From: CAJJDF01 sp965655625
GTDB taxonomy: Bacteria > Bacteroidota > Bacteroidia > Flavobacteriales_D > CAJJDF01
NCBI GenBank assembly: GCA_965655625.1
Contig: CBFHHA010000015.1
Span: 1-51,152, forward strand
Direction of reading: 5' to 3'
DNA: 51,152 bases
The notes below the pieces were generated by a model, which did no database searches, was not told where the DNA came from, and was given only the letters and a program-made list of their open reading frames with translations. This document shows, one piece after another, positions 42,385-49,847 of the stretch (position 1 is the stretch's first letter; each line of letters begins with the position of its first letter). The translations under genes and the position numbers were made by a program.

Positions 42385-43146
42385 ATGACAAAAATAATCT
42401 CCTACAACGTAAATGGAATCCGAGCCGCTTTGAAAAAAGATTGGATAGGATGGGTGAAGTCTGTTAATCCAGACGTGGTTTGTTTGCAAGAAACGAAAGC
42501 GCAAACGGAGCAAATAGATGCTGATTTATTCAAAGAGATGGGATATCATACTTTTTCTTTTTCAGCCGAAAAAAAAGGATACAGTGGGGTAGCTATTTTG
42601 ACAAAAACAGAACCCAATCACGTGGAATATGGAATGGGAAACGAGAAGTACGACTGTGAAGGAAGAGTGATTCGTGCAGATTACGACACATTTTCAGTGA
42701 TTAGCGCATATTTTCCATCAGGAAGTAATTCAGAAAGACAAGGGTATAAAATGGATTTTTTAGCTGATTTCAAGCAGTATATTGATGAATTGAAAAAAGA
42801 AATTCCTAATCTGATTATCTCTGGAGATTACAACATTTGTCACAAAGCGATTGATATTCATAACCCAGTAAGTAATAAAAATTCTTCAGGTTTCTTGCCA
42901 GAAGAAAGAGAATGGGTCACTCAATTTATTGATTCAGGTTTCATTGATTCTTTCCGTTATTTTAATGACTCACCCGATCAATACACTTGGTGGACTTATA
43001 GATTTGGAGCAAGAGGAAAAAACTTAGGGTGGAGAATTGATTATCATATGGTGAGCAAAACACTAGAGGATAGACTGAAAAGAGCTGTTATTTTATCAGA
43101 AGCCGTGCACAGTGACCATTGTCCCTTGATGGTAGAAATAGATTAA
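42385..43146 (+). CDS. xth: Exodeoxyribonuclease III
   Basis: AP endonuclease and 3'-5' exonuclease of base-excision repair. 253 residues. EEP-fold motifs: SYNVNGIRAALKK, PDVVCLQETKAQ (metal Glu), SGDYNICH, GWRIDYHMVS and AVHSDHCPLMVEI (catalytic Asp-His). It follows the lipoprotein gene by 37 bp and precedes the LOG-like gene by 26 bp. Confidence 0.95.
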   Translation: MTKIISYNVNGIRAALKKDWIGWVKSVNPDVVCLQETKAQTEQIDADLFKEMGYHTFSFSAEKKGYSGVAILTKTEPNHVEYGMGNEKYDCEGRVIRADYDTFSVISAYFPSGSNSERQGYKMDFLADFKQYIDELKKEIPNLIISGDYNICHKAIDIHNPVSNKNSSGFLPEEREWVTQFIDSGFIDSFRYFNDSPDQYTWWTYRFGARGKNLGWRIDYHMVSKTLEDRLKRAVILSEAVHSDHCPLMVEID

Positions 43147-43172
43147 AAAATAATTGATTTAGAGAGAATAGA

Positions 43173-43718
43173 ATGAGTAAAAAAGTATGCATCTTTTGTG
43201 GTGCAAGAACGGGGAATTCGACTGAGATAGTTGAGAAAACAAAAGAATTGGTAAAACTGTTAGCTGACCAAGATTACGACTTGGTGTATGGGGGTGGAAG
43301 TAGTGGATTGATGGGGTTGATAGCTGATGAATTTTTATCTCACGGAAGAGAAGTAATAGGAGTGAGGCCGGTTATTTTGTTAGCTGAAGAAATTACTCAC
43401 CAAGGAGTTACCCAAATGATAGAAACAGAAGATATGTTTATTCGGAAACAAAAAATGGTTGAACTATCTGATGCTTTCATTGCATTGCCAGGAGGAGTGG
43501 GAACTTTGGATGAAATAATTGAAGTATTTACTTTAAATAAAGTGAACCACATTCATAAAGCATGTGCCCTCTTTAATATCAATGGGTTTTATGAAAAGCT
43601 TACCGGATTGTTGGAAGACTTTATTGATTACGATTACATGGATAAAGAGGCTATGGACCTGTTAATTATTGAAAAACAAGCTACAGATTTGGTAAATGCC
43701 TTGATTGATTTTAAATAA
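43173..43718 (+). CDS. LOG family protein (TIGR00730; cytokinin riboside 5'-monophosphate phosphoribohydrolase-like)
   Basis: 181 residues with a Rossmann-like lysine-decarboxylase-domain fold: CIFCGARTGNS, YGGGSSGLMG, RKQKMVELSDAFIALPGGVGTLDEIIE (the conserved PGGxGTxxE motif). Family members hydrolyse nucleoside 5'-monophosphates at the N-glycosidic bond. It is not a lysine decarboxylase. Confidence 0.92.
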   Translation: MSKKVCIFCGARTGNSTEIVEKTKELVKLLADQDYDLVYGGGSSGLMGLIADEFLSHGREVIGVRPVILLAEEITHQGVTQMIETEDMFIRKQKMVELSDAFIALPGGVGTLDEIIEVFTLNKVNHIHKACALFNINGFYEKLTGLLEDFIDYDYMDKEAMDLLIIEKQATDLVNALIDFK

Positions 43719-43738
43719 AACGCTTAATTTGAGGTAGG

Positions 43739-44005
43739 ATGAAACAACAAATTTTAATATTTTTAAGCGTCATTTTTCTATGGAACAAAGTCTTGGCTCT
43801 CGACACACTGGTACCGGAAATAGATTCAACGCAAATTGAACAAACGGATTCAATTTCTGCAGATTCCCTCAAACTGGATCAGCAACAAACGAAAGAAGAA
43901 ACCACTTTAGAACCAGCTGGATACAATCAGCTTTTTATGTTTGGATTTCTTATTTTGGGAGCGGTTTTAGTCGTTTGGAAGTTTAGTGGGAAAGGGAATT
44001 ATTAG
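43739..44005 (+). CDS. Small exported single-pass membrane protein (88 aa)
   Basis: A signal peptide (ILIFLSVIFLWNKVLA) precedes an acidic, Gln/Ser/Asp-rich stretch and a C-terminal transmembrane helix (LFMFGFLILGAVLVVWKF). It is thus a small periplasmic segment anchored at its C-terminus. No family is recognised. It is 20 bp downstream of the LOG gene. No intrinsic terminator with a T run follows. Confidence 0.68.
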   Translation: MKQQILIFLSVIFLWNKVLALDTLVPEIDSTQIEQTDSISADSLKLDQQQTKEETTLEPAGYNQLFMFGFLILGAVLVVWKFSGKGNY

Positions 44006-44042
44006 CTCAATATTTCTAGATTCCGTTCCATTATTTTAACCA

Positions 44043-44585
44043 TTAAGGAACTAAAAACTCGCCAATAAATTCCTCATCTACTTTTGTGTATTCAATCCTG
44101 ATGTGATTGGGACGAGTGAGTTTAAGGTATTCGATATTCGTAGGTTTTAGCTTCAGTATACAGAAATGATTTTTATCCGAGGTGTAATCAACTTGTTCCG
44201 GAGAGTTAACTTTACTTCCAGGTGGTTGACTAGTGGTGAAGTCTTTTCTTGATTTTTCAGAAATATTGCCCCAAAATAGCTTTAGTTCTTTCTTGTCCAC
44301 AACAATTTCGGTAGTAGCTGTAATTTTAATTTGAATCAGTTTTTTTGGGTGATAAAATAAAGCACTAACAGAAATGTTTTGTTCGATCTCTTCAATTTTT
44401 TGAGAACGCAAATCGGTGTAAACCAAAAGAGTGAAATCAGGAAGAATCTTTCTAAGTACCACAGTCCTTTGCTGGGGTATATTGTTTTTGGAAGTTCCAA
44501 AGCTAAAGTAGCGGAACGGATGTCCCCGTTTGGTGTGTCCCTTGATTAATTCTTTTTTTATATCTTGTAAAATAGCTTCTTTCAT
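44043..44585 (-). CDS. Pyridoxamine 5'-phosphate oxidase-related FMN-binding protein
   Basis: 180 residues with the split-barrel flavin fold: RYFSFGTSKNNIPQQRTVVLRKI, LVYTDLRSQKIEEI and the strand pair VSALFYHPKKLIQIKI. The segment TTSQPPGSKV resembles the phosphate-binding turn of PPOX-type proteins such as Alr4036. It probably reduces small molecules with FMN or F420-like cofactor; it is not PdxH, which has a longer conserved C-terminus. Monocistronic, divergent from DUF2851. Confidence 0.82.
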   Translation of the reverse strand: MKEAILQDIKKELIKGHTKRGHPFRYFSFGTSKNNIPQQRTVVLRKILPDFTLLVYTDLRSQKIEEIEQNISVSALFYHPKKLIQIKITATTEIVVDKKELKLFWGNISEKSRKDFTTSQPPGSKVNSPEQVDYTSDKNHFCILKLKPTNIEYLKLTRPNHIRIEYTKVDEEFIGEFLVP

Positions 44586-44688
44586 TTAAATAGTTTGGTC
44601 TAAATTAAATCAATTTGGTTTTTGATGTTCACTTCATCAAAAGTTAATTTTTATTCGCTTCCTCAAGAGTTTTTTTTAACTTCATACT

Positions 44689-45957
44689 ATGACCGAAGAC
44701 TATCTACATTATATTTGGAAGTACAAATTATTCAATCAATCGAATCTAAGAACCACTGAAAATGAGCCATTAGAAATTATTCATTTTGGGTTTCACAATC
44801 ACGATTCGGGCCCAGATTTTTCGCAAGGAAAAGTGAAAATTGGGAACACGACATGGGCCGGCAATATAGAAATTCACATCAACTCAAGTGATTGGCTCAA
44901 TCACAATCATCAGAAAGATAGAGCGTATGATTCGGTGGTGCTTCACGTTGTGTATCATCACGACAAAGAAATTACAACCACTAAAGGAAGCGTGATACCA
45001 ACCTTAGAAATGAACGACAGGTTGGATTATGCGAAATTTGAAAACTACCAAGAATTCGTATTTACGAATATTCCCTGTAGTAATTCCCTCAGTCAAGTTC
45101 CGGAAATTATTATATCCTCAGCCAAAGAACAGATGCTAATTGAAAGATTAGCCGAGAAATCGGAATTGATAAATCAAGATTTGAAACAATATCAACACAA
45201 TTGGGAACAGGTGTTTTTTCAGTATTTAGCAAAATCTATGGGGATGAAAATCAATAGCCATCCAATGGAACAATTGATAAAAAATACGGAAGTAACTTTA
45301 TTTTCTAAACTAGGAAATAATTTATTGAGTATCGAAAGTATTTTGTTCGGTCAGGCAGGATTTTTAGTTGAGAATAGAAAAGAAGAGTACTACATTGAAT
45401 TACAAAAAGAGTATTTATTTCAGCAAACTAAGAATAATTTGATTCCTATTAACAAGGTGTTTTGGAAGTTTTCGAAGTTGCGCCCATCCAATTTTCCTAC
45501 AATAAGAATAGCTCAACTCGCCAGACTCTTATTGAGTAATCAACAACTTTTTGATAGATTAATTGTTTTAGAAAATAACTACGAGGACCTCAAGCAACTT
45601 TTATCCATAGCTATTAGTGAAGGCTTTTGGCATAATCATTATACATTTGACAAGGAAAGTAAACCGGCAAAGAAATCGATAGGGATCACCCTGATCAATT
45701 CAATTGTAATTAATACAATCGCTCCATTTTTATATTGCTTTGGCCGGTATAAGGCTGATGAGAGATACATAGAAAGGGCTATCAATTTATTGGAAGAATT
45801 GCCAGCCGAAGACAATAAAGTAACTCGAGTTTTTGAACATAAAATGGCGATAGATAGCTCAGCTGATTCACAAGGAGTTATTCAGTGCCACAACAATTAT
45901 TGCATCCCAAAAAAATGTTTGGATTGTAGCATTGGTGTCTATCTGATGAAAAAATAG
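44689..45957 (+). CDS. DUF2851 family protein
   Basis: 422 residues, cytoplasmic, matching the DUF2851 core: IHFGFHNHDSGPDFSQGKVKI, GNIEIHINSSDW, and YDSVVLHVVYHHD. The HxN-D-x-GPD, EIH and D-S-V-V-LHVV elements are reminiscent of a nuclease-like metal site, but no activity is established for the family. The C-terminus has a Cys cluster (CHNNYC, KKCLDC) that could bind zinc. Single gene. Confidence 0.88.
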   Translation: MTEDYLHYIWKYKLFNQSNLRTTENEPLEIIHFGFHNHDSGPDFSQGKVKIGNTTWAGNIEIHINSSDWLNHNHQKDRAYDSVVLHVVYHHDKEITTTKGSVIPTLEMNDRLDYAKFENYQEFVFTNIPCSNSLSQVPEIIISSAKEQMLIERLAEKSELINQDLKQYQHNWEQVFFQYLAKSMGMKINSHPMEQLIKNTEVTLFSKLGNNLLSIESILFGQAGFLVENRKEEYYIELQKEYLFQQTKNNLIPINKVFWKFSKLRPSNFPTIRIAQLARLLLSNQQLFDRLIVLENNYEDLKQLLSIAISEGFWHNHYTFDKESKPAKKSIGITLINSIVINTIAPFLYCFGRYKADERYIERAINLLEELPAEDNKVTRVFEHKMAIDSSADSQGVIQCHNNYCIPKKCLDCSIGVYLMKK

Positions 45958-46042
45958 GGGAGAATATACTCAGTAAACAAATTTAACCTAAAAATAGGGT
46001 TTGTAGAATAGTAAAATTTCAATGTTGAAATTTAAAAGAAAA

Positions 46043-46412
46043 GTAAGATTTGTAAGCCGGGTTCTGTTTATCGCCTCCAAAGAGACGAACGTCTATCATT
46101 TATCTAGAACCGCGATCACTCACGGTCTCTAACAACCTACCCTCCAGAATCGAGCGAGCCGCTCTCAGGCTCTGGTTTATTTGGTTTTTCATCACATAAG
46201 GTTTACCCAAGTTTGCTGTCGCCAACAAACCTCGTGAGCTCTTACCTCACGTTTTCACCCTTACCCTTCGACAAGCTTAGGGCAGTTATTTTCTGCGGCA
46301 CGTGCTGTATTCAAAACACGAAATTTCGAACCCTTCCCGTTAGGAAGTATGTTGCTCTGCGATGCCCGGACTTTCCTCTCCGAAATAAATTCGCAGCGAT
46401 AGAAAATCTTAC
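46043..46412 (-). ncRNA. rnpB: RNase P RNA (bacterial type A)
   Basis: Catalytic RNA that trims the 5' ends of tRNA precursors. The minus strand carries the 5' universal core GAGGAAAGTCCGGGC (46364-46378), the GGTAAGGGTGAAA and GGTAAGAGCTCACG segments, GGGTAAAC, and the 3' core AGAACCCGGCTTAC (46052-46065). Ends are set by the P1 pairing GTAAGATTT (46404-46412) with AAATCTTAC (46043-46051), giving about 370 nt. A TAACTTTG promoter lies 8 bp upstream. The hairpin preceding GGTAAGGGTGAAA (P9 equivalent) contains a REP-like 19-mer. Confidence 0.97.
46264..46282. repeat. REP-like palindrome inside the RNase P RNA
   Basis: CCCTTCGACAAGCTTAGGG on the plus strand is one base from the widespread bacterial REP core ending GCTCAGGG. 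It is also similar in layout to the unit at 22317-22335 in this window (13 of 19 positions match in the opposite reading). In the RNA it forms the CCCT/AGGG stem and loop of the P9-equivalent hairpin, where insertions are tolerated. Confidence 0.6.
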
Positions 46413-46420
46413 TTTCGCCA

Positions 46421-46428
46421 CAAAGTTA
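46421..46428 (-). promoter_or_regulatory. -7 promoter element of rnpB
   Basis: Minus-strand TAACTTTG (46421-46428) matches TAnnTTTG and ends 8 bp before the mapped 5' end of RNase P RNA at 46412, the expected distance to the transcription start. A -33 box is not evident at ideal spacing. Confidence 0.7.
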
Positions 46429-46620
46429 GTGATAATAATCCAACATAATCTATCAATAAGTTCCTAGAGTTAAATTAATATTAAATCATAACATTCGGGG
46501 TTGATTTATTTTCTTTTACCAAAAAAATGTAGTAATTTAGTCGTAACATTAACAGAAAATTTTTAAACAAACAATAACAAAGTAAAATCTAGGGTACCTA
46601 AGCTAGAAATAGCCGAAATA

Positions 46621-46680
46621 ATGGGTGAAACTCTAATTTATTTACAACAACATTTAGTACAGTATCTGCTTACTAAATAA
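46621..46680 (+). CDS. Candidate 19-residue peptide
   Basis: ATG at 46621 opens a 20-codon frame ending TAA at 46678-46680, encoding MGETLIYLQQHLVQYLLTK. The sequence is amphipathic-helix-like with a Leu/Tyr/Val face. It lies between two hairpins and ahead of a terminator within the candidate transcript. No homologue is known to me, and no strong ribosome binding site precedes it. Confidence 0.3.
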   Translation: MGETLIYLQQHLVQYLLTK

Positions 46681-46710
46681 TCTAGTCTCTCAAAAAATAC
46701 TAGAGAATTG

Positions 46711-46741
46711 AACTTCCAGCTTTTGTTGGGAGTTTTTTTTT
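46711..46741 (+). terminator. Intrinsic terminator on the plus strand
   Basis: AACTTCCA (46711-46718) pairs with TTGGGAGTT (46726-46734, one G-U), followed by a run of nine T. It ends a plus-strand transcript although no conventional plus-strand gene lies within 700 bp upstream. It is 10 bp from the stop of the convergent GlcD-type gene. Confidence 0.85.
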
Positions 46742-46751
46742 GTTAAAAGTC

Positions 46752-48158
46752 TTAACGAAATAATTTCCCTGGATTCATTATTCCTTTCGAATCAAACACA
46801 TGTTGGATGTTTTTTAATAAGTCGAGTTCTGTGTTACTAAAGGCTATATCCATGTAGTCTTTTTGTACGAATCCTATTCCGTGCTCGCCAGATAAAGTTC
46901 CGCCAAGCGATACAGTAAGCTTGAATATCTCTCGGATGGCCTTCGGTAATTCTTCGTTCCATTGTTGTTCAGTTAAGTTCCCTTTAATAATGTTAATATG
47001 AAGATTTCCATCACCTGCATGCCCATAGCACACGGATTTGAAACCATAACTTTTTCCAATTTTTTTCACCCCATCCAGTAAAGTTGGCAATTCATAACGG
47101 GGTACCACTGTATCTTCTTCTTTGTACACTGAATTTGCTTTCACCGCTTCTCCAATTCTCCGCCTTAATCGCCATATCTCATCTTTTTGAGCTTTATTGT
47201 CGGCAAGTAAAATTTCTCCGCAGTCAAACTCTTCCAACACCTCAGCTACTTTTTCACATTCTTGATAAATAAGGTCCATATTGGTTCCATCAATCTCAAT
47301 GAGTAAATGTGCTTGGGTGGTATCTTCAATTTTTATCGCAGAAGATGTGTCAAATTTCATAATCCAATCAAGAGCATCTCGTTCCATAAATTCGAGTGCC
47401 GAGGGGGTAATGCCAGCTCTAAAAATCGCAGAAACTGCTTCGCATGCTTTTGTTGCGCTGGTGAATGGAGCCAGCATCGAAACGTTATTTGGTACGAAGG
47501 GAATTAACTTAAGGACAGCTTTCGTAATAATTCCGAGAGTTCCTTCGCTACCCACCATTAACTGAGTAAGGTTGTAACCTGTTGAGTTCTTCAATGTATT
47601 CGCACCCGTCCATATTACCTCGCCATTTGGCAAGACTACTTCTAGGTTTAGTACCCAGTCTTTAGTTACTCCATATTTTACAGCTCTTGGTCCGCCTGCA
47701 TTTTCGGCAAGGTTTCCTCCAATGCTACAACTTCCTTTGCTCGATGGGTCAGGAGGGTAGAACAGCCCTTTTGCTATAGCAGCATTCTGTAACTCTTCTG
47801 TTATTAATCCTGGCTCTACGATTAGTTGAAGATTTTTCTCATCCAGTTCCAAAATTGCATTCATTTTTTTCGTGCTGAGTCCCACACCGCCATACACAGA
47901 AAGAGCTCCTCCGCTTAATCCTGTTTGTGAACCAATAGGAGTTACCGGAATGTTTTCTTCGAAACAATACTTCATAACTTGGCTTACTTGTTGCGTATTT
48001 CTTGGAGTGAGTGCAACTTCTGGCGGAAACACCAAATCTTCAGTTTCATCGTGCCCAAACTCATTTAATTGCGCTTGATCAAAGAATGTATTTTCTTTTC
48101 CCAAAATTTCAAAGAAATGATTGAGATGGGTTTGGGTAATTTTCGTGAATGGAATCAT
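46752..48158 (-). CDS. FAD-linked oxidase, GlcD/D-lactate dehydrogenase type
   Basis: 468 residues of the VAO/PCMH flavoprotein family that oxidises D-2-hydroxy acids such as glycolate or D-lactate. FAD-binding half: PEVALTPRNTQQVSQVMKYC, PIGSQTGLSGGALSVYGG, PDPSSKGSCSIGGNLAENAGG, and LMVGSEGTLGIITKAVLKL. C-terminal cap: CYGHAGDGNLHINI (substrate-site His) and GTLSGEHGIGFVQKDYM. A single-gene form; no GlcE/GlcF partners adjacent. Confidence 0.93.
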   Translation of the reverse strand: MIPFTKITQTHLNHFFEILGKENTFFDQAQLNEFGHDETEDLVFPPEVALTPRNTQQVSQVMKYCFEENIPVTPIGSQTGLSGGALSVYGGVGLSTKKMNAILELDEKNLQLIVEPGLITEELQNAAIAKGLFYPPDPSSKGSCSIGGNLAENAGGPRAVKYGVTKDWVLNLEVVLPNGEVIWTGANTLKNSTGYNLTQLMVGSEGTLGIITKAVLKLIPFVPNNVSMLAPFTSATKACEAVSAIFRAGITPSALEFMERDALDWIMKFDTSSAIKIEDTTQAHLLIEIDGTNMDLIYQECEKVAEVLEEFDCGEILLADNKAQKDEIWRLRRRIGEAVKANSVYKEEDTVVPRYELPTLLDGVKKIGKSYGFKSVCYGHAGDGNLHINIIKGNLTEQQWNEELPKAIREIFKLTVSLGGTLSGEHGIGFVQKDYMDIAFSNTELDLLKNIQHVFDSKGIMNPGKLFR

Positions 48159-48568
48159 GAATCAAATTTACTATTTTTTGTTCTTTTTGCCTTGAAGCAA
48201 AAAAAGAAACAAAAAAAGTTCAAGTCTTCTTCTCTTTTTTGGAAAATTCACGAAATAAAATCCCTCCACGAAACCCAATCCCTGATTGATTTGAGCTTTA
48301 ACTTTTTTATATCAAAGGATTTACTATTTCGATTTTCTATTTTTTTGTAATTCAAGGATATCTGGCGAAATTCCTCACACAATTTCATTTCTAATTTATC
48401 TCAAAATAGGGAAAAGGTCAAGATTGTAATTTATTTAAATGATTTTTCAAATTTCAATGTTTCAATTCCAAGTTTTTTCTTCTCCAATTTAAAAATTTCA
48501 AGCGTTAATGGTCCCATCATAATTTCATCTGAATTTAAATGATAATTATCTTTTGAGATATCTAGAAT
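48159..48568. other. Gene-free region with A/T-rich hairpin and an in-frame extension after rdgB
   Basis: No conventional gene is supported. It contains a long T/A-rich hairpin (48174-48216) and, on the minus strand, 45 open codons directly continuing the rdgB frame after its stop (48431-48568). Confidence 0.5.
48174..48216. repeat. T/A-rich hairpin repeat
   Basis: TTTTTTGTTCTTTTTGC (48174-48190) pairs with GCAAAAAAAGAAACAAAAAA (48197-48216) around CTTGAA. A similar motif without its partner is seen near 38500. Such hairpins recur in Bacteroidota intergenic regions; it may terminate or insulate transcription. Confidence 0.55.
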
Positions 48569-49135
48569 CTACCTCAAAACCTCCACCAACTTATCCACAG
48601 CTAAACCTCTATGACTTATGCGGTTTTTCGTTTCCATATCCATTTCGGCAAAAGAAATTTCAAATCCGTTAGGTTTAAAAATGGGATCGTATCCAAATCC
48701 CAAATTCCCTGTTTTTTCAAGTAAAATTTCGCCATTCACTATTCCTTCTAGCACTGTTTCTTTTCCTCCTTGAATGAGTGCTACGGCTGTCCTAAATCTT
48801 GCTTTTCTGTTGTTTTTTTTATCGAGCTTGGCGAGTACTTTATTCATGTTCGCATCCGATTCTTTTTCTTCGCCTGCATACCTCGCAGAATATACTCCTG
48901 GTTCATTGTTTAACGCTTCAATCTCGAGTCCTGTGTCATCTGCAAAACAATCTAAGTTAAATTTTTGGTACAAATACCTCGCTTTGATTAAAGCATTTTC
49001 TTCCAAAGTGTTTCCAGTTTCAGGAATATCCTCAGTAATTCCTAGTTCTTTCAACGAAACCACTTCATAATGAGGAAGTTTTGCTTGTACTTCTTTTAAT
49101 TTGTTTGAGTTGTTCGTTGCAAATAAGAGTTTCAT
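48569..49135 (-). CDS. rdgB: Non-canonical purine NTP pyrophosphatase (RdgB/HAM1)
   Basis: Hydrolyses ITP, dITP and XTP to monophosphates, cleaning nucleotide pools. 188 residues, family length, with LLFATNNSNKLKEVQAKL at the N-terminus, ADDTGLEIEALNNEPGVYSARYAG and the C-terminal NRISHRGLAVDKL. Its ATG overlaps the stop of the outer-membrane protein gene (TAATG at 49137-49133), indicating translational coupling. Confidence 0.96.
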   Translation of the reverse strand: MKLLFATNNSNKLKEVQAKLPHYEVVSLKELGITEDIPETGNTLEENALIKARYLYQKFNLDCFADDTGLEIEALNNEPGVYSARYAGEEKESDANMNKVLAKLDKKNNRKARFRTAVALIQGGKETVLEGIVNGEILLEKTGNLGFGYDPIFKPNGFEISFAEMDMETKNRISHRGLAVDKLVEVLR

Positions 49136-49845
49136 TACTTGTTAGCTTTTGTTTTTTTATTCTCGTTAAAAAAGTACCGCAGATCCACAGAAAGATAGTT
49201 TCCTTCTAAATCTCCTTCTATTTTTCTTGGGTTATTGATAGTTTCACTAAAAATACGCACTGTGGCCAAATTTCTAAAAGGAGTGGACAGTGAAGCCCCT
49301 AAATAAAATGTTCCGCTTTTTTTGGATCGATATTCGAATCCAAGATTGGCAACATAGGCCAAATTTAAACCCCGAACAAATGCAGTGTGCGAAAACAACC
49401 TATTCTCAGTAAATTTTCCAACATCACTTGCTCTAAAATTCATGGAGAAACCGGTAGCTGCATTCATGTACCACGTTTTACTCAATCTCACATAAAACAA
49501 TCCTTGGATAGGAATTTCGTAGGTTACGATTCCAAAATCTGTAGAACCTTGAAGCGTATCATCCAATACAGCATCCAAGTTAAAATTTCTTCTAGAATAG
49601 TTGAGTCCCGTTTCTAAGGCAAGGGTATTGGTAAATCCCCATCTTATCACTGCACCAAAATTATGACCTAACAACGAGGAAATTGAAACCGTGTATCCTT
49701 CTTCATTCAACACTAAGTTTTCTACATTAAGCACGGTAATAGGAACCAGTGGTTTGTATTGAAGTCCAAAAGTGGTTACTCCTTTTTGGGAGAAACTACT
49801 GAATGAACAAACAATGAAACAAAGAAAAAACAGATAATTTCGCAT
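49135..49845 (-). CDS. Outer-membrane beta-barrel protein (PorT-like)
   Basis: 236 residues with a signal peptide (YLFFLCFIVCSFSSFSQ) and alternating hydrophobic strands ending in a barrel-like terminal strand (YLSVDLRYFFNENKK). Opening strands KGVTTFGLQYKPL and SSLLGHNFGAVIRWGFTN resemble outer-membrane beta-barrels of the PorT/Omp_b-brl type found in this phylum. Ligand unknown. It sits between an M16 peptidase homologue and rdgB, with both junctions overlapping or 2 bp apart, so the three are one operon. Confidence 0.78.
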   Translation of the reverse strand: MRNYLFFLCFIVCSFSSFSQKGVTTFGLQYKPLVPITVLNVENLVLNEEGYTVSISSLLGHNFGAVIRWGFTNTLALETGLNYSRRNFNLDAVLDDTLQGSTDFGIVTYEIPIQGLFYVRLSKTWYMNAATGFSMNFRASDVGKFTENRLFSHTAFVRGLNLAYVANLGFEYRSKKSGTFYLGASLSTPFRNLATVRIFSETINNPRKIEGDLEGNYLSVDLRYFFNENKKTKANK

Positions 49846-49847
49846 AG

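Larger units (their letters stand above)
46545..46741 (+). ncRNA. Candidate small transcript divergent from rnpB
   Basis: A TAATTTAG element (46532-46539, one mismatch from TAnnTTTG) would start RNA near 46545. The sequence then has hairpin TCTAG/CTAGA (46588-46607), a 19-codon ORF, hairpin TCTAGT/ACTAGA (46681-46704), and a good intrinsic terminator. No annotated gene in this orientation explains that terminator. It could be a small RNA or a short mRNA. Confidence 0.45.

Noticed and set aside
46213..46467. Open reading frame inside the RNase P region as a protein gene
   Set aside because: It overlaps the RNA gene on the opposite strand, has no recognisable protein sequence, and the RNA's conserved helices explain the bases.
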